The notes under the pieces: model-generated | Told to the model about the DNA's origin: nothing | The model's input: the letters and a program-made list of their open reading frames with translations, nothing else | Databases searched by the model: none | Assembly: GCA_019638795.1 (NCBI GenBank) | Contig: JAHBTB010000002.1 | Location: forward strand, 248,001-312,000 | Length of the DNA: 64,000 nt | Source of the DNA: Fimbriimonadaceae bacterium | GTDB lineage: Bacteria; Armatimonadota; Fimbriimonadia; Fimbriimonadales; Fimbriimonadaceae | Direction: 5' to 3' | Part shown: positions 1-7,934 of the stretch, piece after piece | Position numbering within the stretch: position 1 is the first letter of the stretch | Layout: each line of letters opens with the position of its first letter | Position numbers and translations under genes: made by a program

Positions 1-311
1 GGACAGAGCGTGTCGACGGCGTCATCCGTGTACCCATCGCCCATATGGAGGGCCGGTACGTCGCCGACGCCGAGACCCTGGCCCGACTGGAAGGCGAGGG
101 CCTCGTGGCGTTCCGCTATGTTTCGCCGGAGGGAGAGGTGGCCGACCAGTGGAACCCCAACGGGGCCACCAACGCCATCGCCGGCGTCGTCAACCCGGCC
201 GGAAACGTCCTTGGCATGATGCCCCACCCCGAGCGGGCGACGCGAAAACTACTGGGTTCTGACGACGGTCTGGCGGTTTTGGCGGCCTTTCGGACGTTGG
301 CACTGAACTAA
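1..311 (+). CDS. purQ: Phosphoribosylformylglycinamidine synthase subunit PurQ, 3' end only
   Basis: This is the C-terminal 102 codons of the glutaminase subunit of FGAM synthase, which supplies ammonia from glutamine for the fourth step of purine synthesis. The reading frame is open from base 3, so the start lies before the window. The class I amidotransferase end is clear: PIAHMEGRY carries the catalytic His and Glu (H-x-E), and [11 protein letters not shown] is the typical closing motif. One oddity is Met between His and Glu, where PurQ proteins usually have Gly. The gene stops at 309-311, about 40 bases before the next gene, which has its own promoter-like hexamer. Confidence 0.93.
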   Translation, partial: TERVDGVIRVPIAHMEGRYVADAETLARLEGEGLVAFRYVSPEGEVADQWNPNGATNAIAGVVNPAGNVLGMMPHPERATRKLLGSDDGLAVLAAFRTLALN

Positions 312-330
312 CGCCGCCTCGAAAACGACC

Positions 331-336
331 TATAAT
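331..336 (+). promoter_or_regulatory. TATAAT -10 hexamer upstream of the NlpC/P60 gene
   Basis: This is a perfect TATAAT with 13 bases to the preferred ATG at 350, implying a leader of only 5-7 bases. An in-frame ATG at 335 lies inside the hexamer and is therefore unlikely to be the start. No -35 box is obvious. Confidence 0.6.
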
Positions 337-349
337 GTACGTGACGCCT

Positions 350-1153
350 ATGGAGATCCGACGCGCCCTCGGGTTCTTGGTGATGGCGGCCGCCACGGTG
401 CCGGCCTTTGCCCAAGACGCCACCGCCGCCCAGCAAGCCAAGCCCGACCCGAATGTCAAGGTCATCGGACGCTTGGGCCAGGTCGTCGACGCCACGAGGA
501 TCTTCCGCAACCGCAACATCAAATCGCGGACCCTGTCGAGCACCAAGCTGTACCAGTACCTGGTCGTCAACCCGACCGACAACCAGGAGTGGCTTGCGGT
601 CGTGATGTCGGACGGGAGCACGGGCTACATCCTTTCTGACCGTGTCGCCCAGCTACCGTATGACGTCACCGCCGCCGCGACTCCCCAGCGGGGGGGCAGC
701 TTGCCGAGCCGGAGTGGCTCGCCTGTCCGCACGGGCAACGGCCAAGACGCCCAGCTCAAGCAGGCGATGCTCAACTACAGTTTCAACTACATCGGCACCA
801 AGTACGTTTGGGGCGGCACCGACCTCAAGAACGGCATCGACTGCAGCGGCTTCGTGATGAAGCTGTTCGGCAAGATCGGGGTCGACCTGCCGCGCACCGC
901 CGACGAGCAGTCGCGGGTCGGCACGCCGGTCGAACGATTTGAAGACTTGCAACCAGGCGACCGGCTGTCCTTCTGGGAGTCCAAGCGCGGCAAGGTCGGG
1001 CACACCGGCATCTTCCTCGGATTCTTCCCGGACGGTGGCGCCTACTTCATCCACAGCAGCGGGACGCACCACGGGGTCGCGACCGACGACCTGCGGGAAG
1101 AGAAGTGGCGCAAGATCCTCGTCGCCGCCCGGCGGGACAAAGCAGGCAAGTAA
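350..1153 (+). CDS. Secreted NlpC/P60 cell-wall hydrolase with SH3-like domain
   Basis: This is a predicted peptidoglycan endopeptidase cutting stem peptides, exported to the envelope. The start at 350 gives a signal peptide of about 22 residues ending AFAQ. An SH3-like region spans about residues 35-100, followed by a Gly/Ser/Pro linker. The NlpC/P60 domain spans about 135-265, with catalytic Cys in NGIDCSGFV (about 165), His in VGHTGIF (about 218) and a third polar residue in YFIHSS (about 235). The length, 267 residues, is usual for such enzymes. An in-frame ATG at 335 and GTG at 341 exist, but both overlap or abut the TATAAT at 331-336. It is probably monocistronic; the next gene has its own promoter-like sequence. 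Confidence 0.88.
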   Translation: MEIRRALGFLVMAAATVPAFAQDATAAQQAKPDPNVKVIGRLGQVVDATRIFRNRNIKSRTLSSTKLYQYLVVNPTDNQEWLAVVMSDGSTGYILSDRVAQLPYDVTAAATPQRGGSLPSRSGSPVRTGNGQDAQLKQAMLNYSFNYIGTKYVWGGTDLKNGIDCSGFVMKLFGKIGVDLPRTADEQSRVGTPVERFEDLQPGDRLSFWESKRGKVGHTGIFLGFFPDGGAYFIHSSGTHHGVATDDLREEKWRKILVAARRDKAGK

Positions 1154-1187
1154 CCTATAATTGGTGGAAAATCCACCACGCTGTGGG

Positions 1188-1193
1188 TAATAT
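1188..1193 (+). promoter_or_regulatory. TAATAT -10-like hexamer, 6 bases before the GTG start
   Basis: TAATAT is followed by six bases and then GTG at 1200, the spacing expected for a leaderless transcript. A second hexamer, TATAAT at 1156-1161, lies 38 bases before the GTG and could drive a conventional leader instead. Both are read from sequence only. Confidence 0.45.
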
Positions 1194-1199
1194 TCCTCC

Positions 1200-2381
1200 G
1201 TGATCGAGCGGTTCGCCGAAACACGCGTCCGTGAGGCGCTTGCCGACACGCCAGTCGTCGCCTTGGTCGGCCCCCGGCAGTGTGGCAAGACGACCTTGGC
1301 CCAGGCGGTGCGACCCGAGCCGTACGTGACCCTGGACGACGACGTCGCCCTTGACCTGGCCCGCACCCGCCCGGCCGCTTTCGTGGCCAGCCATGCCCGA
1401 GGCGCCCTGATCGACGAAGTCCAACGCGCCCCCGGTGTGTTCCGCGCCCTCAAGTCGCTGGTTGACAAGGACCGCTCTCCGGGAAAGTTCCTCGTCACCG
1501 GTTCGGCGAACCTGCTGCTCCTTCCCAAGCTGGCCGAAAGTCTGGCGGGCCGGATGGAGACCATCGACCTCTGGCCCCTCTCGCAGGGGGAAGTAGAAGG
1601 CCGGCGCGAGGGTTTTGTCCCGTGGGCGTTTTCCGACGAACCGCCCGAACCCATTGACCCTGCCGTCGACTGGCGCGACCGCCTGAACCGGGGCGGGTTT
1701 CCCGAGCCGGCCCAGCGGGAAGGTGCCGCACGCCGTGAGGCATGGTTCTCGTCTTATGTCCGCGCCCTGGTGGAGCGTGACGTGCGCGACCTGGCCCGCG
1801 TGGACGGCGTCGTCCAGTTGCCGCGGCTCTTGCGGGCGGTGGCCACCGAGCCGTATGCCGTGGTCAACGTGACGTCGCTCTCCCGGGTGACCGCGATCCC
1901 GCCCTCCACCGTCAACCGGTACCTCTCTCTGCTGGAGGCCGTATATCTGGTGCGCTCGATCCCCGCATGGTCGGGAGGTGAGGCGAGGGTCGCCAAGTCG
2001 CCGAGGCTCGCCCTGGTGGACTCTGGTGTCGCCGACTACCTCGCTCCGGGCCAGCAGGAGGCCTTTTTGTCCAATTTTGTCTGCATGGAATTGGTGAAAC
2101 AATGTGCCTGGCTTGGGGCGGGGCATACCGTCTCGCACTTTCGCTCCGCACGCCAATACGCCTTGCCGGTGGTGGTCCAGGGGCCCGGGGGCAAGTGCGT
2201 CGGCGTGTCAGTGGTCGCCGACAAGGCGGTGGCGCCAGCCGACTTCCAGGCCCTGCGGTTCTTTCAGGCCATCGCCGGGCAGGCCTTGGCCCGGGGGGTG
2301 GTCTTCTATCTGGGCGACACGGCCCAGGCCGGAGGCGACGGCTTGTGGGCGTTGCCCTTGTCGGCACTGTGGCGGACCTGA
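1200..2381 (+). CDS. AAA_14/DUF4143-type P-loop ATPase
   Basis: This is a P-loop ATPase of the widespread family that joins an AAA_14 domain to DUF4143; its cellular function is not established. The Walker A motif is GPRQCGKTT near residue 25 and a Walker B-like LIDEVQ lies near residue 72. LVTGSANLLLL is the usual sensor region, and the winged-helix part follows (SLSRVTAIPPSTVNRYLSLLE). The C-terminal portion has the DUF4143 signature LALVDSGVADYL. The nuclease-like tail normally carrying an E-x-D motif reads instead as a divergent sequence without it, so this copy may lack that activity. The start is GTG, and the length of 393 residues is typical. Confidence 0.82.
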   Translation: MIERFAETRVREALADTPVVALVGPRQCGKTTLAQAVRPEPYVTLDDDVALDLARTRPAAFVASHARGALIDEVQRAPGVFRALKSLVDKDRSPGKFLVTGSANLLLLPKLAESLAGRMETIDLWPLSQGEVEGRREGFVPWAFSDEPPEPIDPAVDWRDRLNRGGFPEPAQREGAARREAWFSSYVRALVERDVRDLARVDGVVQLPRLLRAVATEPYAVVNVTSLSRVTAIPPSTVNRYLSLLEAVYLVRSIPAWSGGEARVAKSPRLALVDSGVADYLAPGQQEAFLSNFVCMELVKQCAWLGAGHTVSHFRSARQYALPVVVQGPGGKCVGVSVVADKAVAPADFQALRFFQAIAGQALARGVVFYLGDTAQAGGDGLWALPLSALWRT

Positions 2382-2390
2382 CCCGCCGGA

Positions 2391-2396
2391 TAGACT
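2391..2396 (+). promoter_or_regulatory. TAGACT -10-like hexamer, 7 bases before ATG
   Basis: TAGACT lies 7 bases upstream of the ATG at 2404, with no Shine-Dalgarno sequence between them. This spacing suggests transcription starting at or next to the start codon. Confidence 0.5.
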
Positions 2397-2403
2397 GACG
2401 AAG

Positions 2404-2964
2404 ATGGACCGCGCCGCCGCCTATGAGCTGATGTGCCAGCACACCCCCAGCGATTCGCTCCGGCGGCACATGTTGGGCGTGGAGTGTTGCTTGCGCTGGT
2501 ACGCCACCCGACTCGGCGCCGACGTGGAGCAGTGGGGGCTGGCGGGGCTCCTCCATGATTTCGACTACGAACAGCACCCCGACGAGCACCCGCTGTGGGG
2601 GATCAAGTTGCTGGAATCCATGGAGGTTGACCCGGCGGTCGTCCGGGCCGTCGCCGCGCATTATCCGCAGAAGACCGGCGTCGAACCGGAGTCTTCCCTG
2701 GAGCGCCATCTCTTCGCTTGTGACGAGCTGAGTGGGTTTGTGACGGCGGTCACCTACGTGAGGCCCAGTCGCAGTGTCCATGAGGTCGAGGTGAAAAGTG
2801 TCGTGAAGAAACTGAAGACACCCGCCTTTGCCGCCGGTGTAAGCCGCGACGATGTGGCCCGCGGGGCGGAACTGGTCGGCCTCCCGCTGGAAGAGCACAT
2901 CGCCAACGTACTGGCGGCGATGCAGGGCGACGCCGAGGCTCTGGGCCTGGCCGGACTTGCTTAG
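2404..2964 (+). CDS. HD-domain phosphohydrolase (HDIG-like)
   Basis: This is a 186-residue HD-superfamily metal-dependent hydrolase; the substrate is unknown. Metal-binding residues are visible as His in LRRHMLGVE, the HD pair in GLLHDFDYEQHPDEH, and later His in RAVAAHY. This is the layout of small HDIG proteins often annotated as hydrolases of nucleotides or related phosphates. The ATG at 2404 was chosen because an upstream extension of the frame runs antisense-like through the preceding gene and because TAGACT lies 7 bases before it. Its stop interlocks with the stop of the convergent LptC-like gene in TTAG at 2961-2964. Confidence 0.8.
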   Translation: MDRAAAYELMCQHTPSDSLRRHMLGVECCLRWYATRLGADVEQWGLAGLLHDFDYEQHPDEHPLWGIKLLESMEVDPAVVRAVAAHYPQKTGVEPESSLERHLFACDELSGFVTAVTYVRPSRSVHEVEVKSVVKKLKTPAFAAGVSRDDVARGAELVGLPLEEHIANVLAAMQGDAEALGLAGLA

Positions 2965-4367
2965 CCGCGCCGCCCGCCGCCGATCGGTCCGGTGACCGAG
3001 GGTGGTGCCCCTCCGGTTGTCCCGCCTCCCGACCCGCCACCGGGCTTCTCGGGCGTCTCGTCGTCGCGCACGGTGACGACCCCTTCTGGTTCCGACGCCT
3101 CCATCATGTCGTCGCCCTTCTTGGTCGAGACGAGCACATCGACGCACTGAAGGTCGTCGCCCAGGCTGTTCTTGATCCGGGCGTCCTTCTTGCCCTCGCG
3201 GCTGACGAGTTTGAGCCGGTCCTTTTCGCCGTCGTAGAACGCCTCATTGGCCCAGACCATGCGCCAGTGGTTGCCGGGAAGCTCTTGGCGGGCCTGGGGG
3301 TTGCCGGTGATGACCGCCCGCCGGCTGCCCTTCTTGTACCAATACTCGATGCGGTCGGCGACGACCGCGGCGGGGTATTGGCGCAAGTTCTCCCGGTCGC
3401 GGACGGCGTCTTCCTGGGACTTCCCGGCATCAGTGGCGGGTGCCGGGGGGCGGCTCTGGCTGATGGACTCAGGGACGACGGGGGCGAGGGGCGGTATCTG
3501 GACCTCGACCGGCTTGTTGTCGGTCTCCGGCTTGACCAACATGTGGACGTTGCCCTCGAGGACCGACCGGCCTTCCTTGCGGTAGATGGTCACCTTGTCA
3601 CAGGTCATGTTGGCGTCCGTGCCGTAGTAGCGGACGTCACCTGTGATGGTCAGGACGTCGTTCTTACGGTCGAGGGAAAGGGACTTCCCATAGGCGATCG
3701 TGTCGGACGACTCGGCGCGGGCGTTCTGGCTGGTCCAAAGGTCGTTGGTGAGGTGCGACTTCTCGCCCTTGATCTTCCATTCCTGCCGGCCCTGACCGCT
3801 GGCAGCGGCCTGGCCCTGCCAATCAAAGGTGTTGACGAGGAGTTCTTGCTTGGCGAGGTCGAGGGTGACGCCGGCCGCCACCATGGCCCCGTCTTCGAGC
3901 CGGCCACTGACGGCTCCGTCCACACGGAGGACCCGACTCGTGCCGTCGTAGCTGAACCGGGGTACCCCAAGGTCGAGGTGCTCGTTCCATATCCGGGCGC
4001 CCGACTCGGCGGTCAGCGACTTGTTGAACGTCCCATATGTGGCAGTCGTCGCCGAGAAATTGTAGACATCACCGGAATCAGACGTCAACTTTCCGTCGGT
4101 GAGCCCGACGAGGTCGAGGATCGAACGGTCACGGCGCGCGGTGGCTTCCTTCACGGACGCGTAGGCGACCAACCTCCCCCCGATAAAACTTCGGAGCTGA
4201 AACGCCCCTAGTTCAATGCCTTGCTCCGGCGTGTTGGCGGGACGGAAGTCCGCAAAGGGGTCGACGGAGAACAGTCTGACCGTGCCCCACCAGCAAGCCC
4301 ACGCCGCCCCCGCCATGACGGCGGCTCCGGCGGCGAAGCGGACTGACCGGTTACTGAAGGGTGACAT
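2961..4367 (-). CDS. LptC/OstA-like periplasmic export protein
   Basis: This 468-residue protein has one N-terminal transmembrane segment (about residues 10-30), as in LptC. It continues with long beta-rich stretches resembling LptC/OstA (LptA-type) beta-jellyroll repeats, for example VLTITGDVRYYGTD, SVLEGNVHMLV and RAVITGNPQAR. Such proteins carry lipopolysaccharide or a similar lipid from the inner to the outer membrane. The C-terminus is a Gly/Pro-rich tail. The gene is last in a minus-strand run and its start overlaps the preceding lipoprotein gene by 17 bases, so the two are probably co-translated. The family assignment is by pattern and the transported lipid is not known. Confidence 0.7.
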   Translation of the reverse strand: MSPFSNRSVRFAAGAAVMAGAAWACWWGTVRLFSVDPFADFRPANTPEQGIELGAFQLRSFIGGRLVAYASVKEATARRDRSILDLVGLTDGKLTSDSGDVYNFSATTATYGTFNKSLTAESGARIWNEHLDLGVPRFSYDGTSRVLRVDGAVSGRLEDGAMVAAGVTLDLAKQELLVNTFDWQGQAAASGQGRQEWKIKGEKSHLTNDLWTSQNARAESSDTIAYGKSLSLDRKNDVLTITGDVRYYGTDANMTCDKVTIYRKEGRSVLEGNVHMLVKPETDNKPVEVQIPPLAPVVPESISQSRPPAPATDAGKSQEDAVRDRENLRQYPAAVVADRIEYWYKKGSRRAVITGNPQARQELPGNHWRMVWANEAFYDGEKDRLKLVSREGKKDARIKNSLGDDLQCVDVLVSTKKGDDMMEASEPEGVVTVRDDETPEKPGGGSGGGTTGGAPPSVTGPIGGGRRG

Positions 4368-5229
4368 TGACGTTGGCAGTCTGGTTTGACGCGGTCAGGA
4401 CAAGGGGGGCCGACCCACTCTTGCCTCCCAGCGTGGCCTTGATCGTGTAGCTGCCGGCGGGAAGCCACAGCCGGGCCAGTCCGTTCCCGTCGGAGGTGGC
4501 GGTGCGGACCACGGTCGCCCCGACCAACGCCTGCACGGTCGCTCCGCCTCCGGTCGGGGTGACCGTCACCGAGACGTTGCCAGGCGGAGGAGGGGTGTCG
4601 TCGCTGCCCTGGGGTGTCAGGCTGACGTCGCCGACGTCGACGACCCCGCCCACCGCCGCGGCCGTCGGGGCGAAGAACTGGTTGAAGTAACCCGTTTTGC
4701 CGACGGTGCCTTGGAGCGAGTGAAAGATCGACTGGACAGTGTTGGAGTACGCGACACCGGTGAGGTTGAACGAGCCGTCGGCACCGGAGACGGCGTTCCT
4801 TCCCGCCAAGGAGACAGACGCCGCCGCGACGGGCGACCCCGTGGAGGAATCGACGGCGCGGCCACGGACGGTCACCGTGCTGGGGCCGATGAAGAGTTCA
4901 CCCAGGTCAGTGTCCGAGACGGCGGCAGCGAAGGTGAAAGTCTGGACGACCGGTGGTCCCGAGGCAGGTGTGTAGGTGACGGTCACGGAAGTTGTGCCGG
5001 AGGGCACGTCCAACGAGAAGAACCCGTCGGAGACCCCGGCCGCCGTCGACACCGACCCGGATCGGACGGTGGACGCCGGGTTGGTGCCTTCGCCGGTCTC
5101 GATCCAGACGACGTTGCCGACCAAGTTGACCGTGTCCGGCGTGGCGATACCCCCTCCTCCACCTCCCCCGCACCCCAGGGCGAGAAGAAGGACGAAAAGG
5201 ACGAACCAGGGAAGGACACCGTGTCTCAC
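4351..5229 (-). CDS. Lipoprotein with carboxypeptidase-regulatory-like domains
   Basis: This is a 292-residue surface lipoprotein of unknown role. The start is GTG, overlapping the stop of the upstream gene (GTGA). It gives a lipoprotein signal with lipobox LALGC followed by a poly-Gly run. Three beta-sandwich units follow that resemble CarboxypepD_reg/Ig-like folds: NLVGNVVWIETGEG, TVRGRAVDSSTGSPVAAASV with SGADGSFNLTGV, and a last unit containing LPAGSYTIKATLGG. Such domains are common in secreted bacterial proteins and usually serve as structural or adhesive modules. The long frame continues upstream through the neighbouring gene but is not coding there. Confidence 0.72.
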   Translation of the reverse strand: MRHGVLPWFVLFVLLLALGCGGGGGGGIATPDTVNLVGNVVWIETGEGTNPASTVRSGSVSTAAGVSDGFFSLDVPSGTTSVTVTYTPASGPPVVQTFTFAAAVSDTDLGELFIGPSTVTVRGRAVDSSTGSPVAAASVSLAGRNAVSGADGSFNLTGVAYSNTVQSIFHSLQGTVGKTGYFNQFFAPTAAAVGGVVDVGDVSLTPQGSDDTPPPPGNVSVTVTPTGGGATVQALVGATVVRTATSDGNGLARLWLPAGSYTIKATLGGKSGSAPLVLTASNQTANVNVTLQ

Positions 5230-7925
5230 TTGGCCGTCACCTTCAGGAAGAGGGTGCTGGTCGATGAAGCGAAGGTCACCGCCGACCATGGTGTGAGGGG
5301 CCGGACCCGCCCACCGGGAAGCTGGACGTTGAGGGCGACGGCCCCCGCGAGCTTGGGGGCCCGGAGGGTGCAGAGGACGCCAGGTCGGAGGCCGGTCAGC
5401 TTGAGGGTGAAAGACCGTCGGGACGCGGGCCACAGCTTGCGGTAATAGTCGCCGTTGCTTTCGACCGACATCTGGAACCCGCCGGGGGACGGTGGCAGTT
5501 TGTCGTCGAACCGGGGGTTGTCGTCCAAAGTACCTGCCGCCGAGGCCGCCGTCGTGCACACGGAATAGTTCCCCGCGCTCGACGTCGCGACAAGGTCGGC
5601 CGACCACTTGGTCGGCCACGCCCCGGACGTGGCCTCAGTCCCGGGGTGGAAGGCGCGGGTGCCCCGGCCACGGGTCTTAGGGGTGAAGACAAGCACGGCG
5701 CCGTCGGCGTCCAGGGCCCGGACAAAGTAGCCGACCCCGGGGTCGAAGGTCGTCGCGGGGACAAACGTGCCGAGGTCGGGGTTGACCGGGTCAGGCGTCC
5801 ACTTGAAGAACGTGTTGCCGAGCAATGTGCCTGCCGCCTGAGCCCATGTGCCGACGGATTGGGAGGTCTGGGTCACCTGGACGTCGGCGGTGCCGAGGCT
5901 GGCGTCGTCGGGGCAGGTCACCATGTTCCAACCGGGCCGGAGGGCCACCGACGTCGGGGTCTCGCGGTTGATCAGACCCTTGACCGTGACGGAGCCGGCC
6001 GTGGCCGGGCGGATGAAGAAGCCCAGCCCGGCGCGTACCTCGCCTTCGTCGGGATAGAGGTCGTACCGGGCCAAGACCGGGTTGTACCGGGCCACGAGGG
6101 CGGTGGAGTCAGGCATGCCGAATACGTCGGCCGCGTTGGTGCGGTAGGGTTCAAGCGGGAGGCCGACCAAAGCTTGCTTGGCCCCGCGGGTCAGGGTGAA
6201 AGTGGCGTCGCAGGCGGGTGTGCGCAGGTCGAGGGCCAAGGGGCCGAACCCCTTGTTGACGACCCTGCTGAAGAGCTCGGTGACCGACCCGCTGACGATC
6301 TTGAACACCTTGACGGTGACCGACTGCGCCTTCTCGAAGTTGGGGTCGGCGATCGTCATGCCAAAGGCGAGGTTCTGGGCTTGGACGCTGTTGGAGCCCC
6401 CGACCCAGTCGACGACGACACTGTAGACCGTCGCGTCGGCCGGGACGCCGGTGATGGTGCCGTAGACGTTCTTGGCCACCGGACTGTCTGCTGTTGCGAC
6501 GGCCCCGGCCGGCAGGACGACTCGGGCCACCTTGCCGCCAAAGGGAAGGTCGACGGTGACCCGGTACGGGCTGTTGGCAAAGAGGTCGGCCCCAAAGTTA
6601 GGCACGACCGAGCCGTACCCGTTGCCGACCTGGAGGATGTCGTCCTGGGCGGTCATGAAGAACCGGGTGAACTCGGGTCTCCAGTAGAGGGGGTAGCACC
6701 GTCCCGAAAGAAGGGTTTCGTTGCCGGCCGAGTCCACCTTGAAGGCGTTGAGGATGACGCCAAAGACACCGAAGTCGTCGCTCACCGAGGGCGGGACAGG
6801 GACGGCCTCGGCGACAAGTTTGAGGCCAGGGGAGAGCCGGGTGTCGAGGATCCACTGGCGCTGCGTCCAGTCCGCGAAAGAGCGGCCCTCCACGGTGGCG
6901 CCGGCGTGCCCGGCCAGGTCGTCGATGACTTGCTGGCCCAGCGCGGCCACCGCGGCCGGGGTTTGGTACGCGGCGGGGGCGGTCGCATAGTCGGTGTTGA
7001 AGCGGGCGATAAACGTCGGGTACTGGGCGAGCACCTTCGCCCACGCCGTCCCGGCCATCTTGAAACGCAACAGATAAACGCCGCCCGTGCTCCCTCCGAC
7101 GGGGAGAGGGGTGGAGACCAGGTTCGGCGCGATGAACGCCGGGCCGCCCAGGCCAGGCTGGTTCGACCAGTCGTACTCGGCGGACGCGTCGTAGAGGCCG
7201 TCCAGGACGGATTCGACGTCCTGCGCGGTCGGGTTGTTGGGGATGACCCCAGGGACCCGGCAAGCCGCCATGGTGGCGGCGCGGACAAACCCCTCCTCGT
7301 AGACGTCGCCGGGGTACGGCGTCGTGCCGGTGTAGGCCAGCAGCAAGGTGTGGATGAAATTGACCGCCGCCGCGATGTCGTTTTGATAGACCGGGAAATG
7401 GATCTCCATGCCCGCGGCCCCGTTGGGGACGAAGACACCGCCGCTCACCGCGGCGCGGTCGGGCAGGTCGGCGTCGTAGTTTTGGACTTTGACGACGCCC
7501 GAAGTCAGCGGTTGACCAAAGATGGTGTCGAGCGTCGGTGTCGCCGCAGCGAAGACCGACTGAAGGAACGCCTTGTAAGCGGAGGGGAACGCGCGGGAGC
7601 CGGAGGTCTCGAACTGAAGCGTGATCGGGCCACGGCCGCGGCCCCGACCCGTCGCCCTCCCGCGCAGCGGCTCACCGCCGACCGTCAGCCAGGCGCGTAC
7701 CGGCTGGGAGAAGACGACGTCCGACCGATGGAGTCGCCGGGAGCCCGCGCTCAACACGGCAAGGTTGTGGTTGTAGATTCGCGCCGCGCCTTCGACAAGG
7801 GTGGACACGTCGTCGCGAGACCGGCCACCGCCCACCTCGACACGCAGGTCGGCCAGGCAGAGCGCGCTGGCCGACAGGACGAGGGCGGCGAACGCCGCCC
7901 GGGCAAACGGATGTCTCATCAACAA
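5226..7925 (-). CDS. Large secreted protein of unknown function
   Basis: This is an 899-residue exported protein with a signal peptide (about residues 1-25, ending ALCLAD; start MLMRH, so ATG at 7925 or 7919). No enzyme motif is recognised. The first half has an alpha/beta character with a segment around FVPNGAAGMEIHFPVYQND reminiscent of protease-like or basic secretory-protein folds, but I cannot name it. The second half contains repeated beta modules, including RPGWNMVTCPDD and DPGVGYFVRALDADG, a type common in surface proteins of this bacterial group. The gene lies 9 bases after the upstream lipoprotein gene and overlaps the downstream one by 4 bases, so it is mid-operon. Confidence 0.7.
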   Translation of the reverse strand: MLMRHPFARAAFAALVLSASALCLADLRVEVGGGRSRDDVSTLVEGAARIYNHNLAVLSAGSRRLHRSDVVFSQPVRAWLTVGGEPLRGRATGRGRGRGPITLQFETSGSRAFPSAYKAFLQSVFAAATPTLDTIFGQPLTSGVVKVQNYDADLPDRAAVSGGVFVPNGAAGMEIHFPVYQNDIAAAVNFIHTLLLAYTGTTPYPGDVYEEGFVRAATMAACRVPGVIPNNPTAQDVESVLDGLYDASAEYDWSNQPGLGGPAFIAPNLVSTPLPVGGSTGGVYLLRFKMAGTAWAKVLAQYPTFIARFNTDYATAPAAYQTPAAVAALGQQVIDDLAGHAGATVEGRSFADWTQRQWILDTRLSPGLKLVAEAVPVPPSVSDDFGVFGVILNAFKVDSAGNETLLSGRCYPLYWRPEFTRFFMTAQDDILQVGNGYGSVVPNFGADLFANSPYRVTVDLPFGGKVARVVLPAGAVATADSPVAKNVYGTITGVPADATVYSVVVDWVGGSNSVQAQNLAFGMTIADPNFEKAQSVTVKVFKIVSGSVTELFSRVVNKGFGPLALDLRTPACDATFTLTRGAKQALVGLPLEPYRTNAADVFGMPDSTALVARYNPVLARYDLYPDEGEVRAGLGFFIRPATAGSVTVKGLINRETPTSVALRPGWNMVTCPDDASLGTADVQVTQTSQSVGTWAQAAGTLLGNTFFKWTPDPVNPDLGTFVPATTFDPGVGYFVRALDADGAVLVFTPKTRGRGTRAFHPGTEATSGAWPTKWSADLVATSSAGNYSVCTTAASAAGTLDDNPRFDDKLPPSPGGFQMSVESNGDYYRKLWPASRRSFTLKLTGLRPGVLCTLRAPKLAGAVALNVQLPGGRVRPLTPWSAVTFASSTSTLFLKVTAK

Positions 7926-7934
7926 TCGGGGCCT

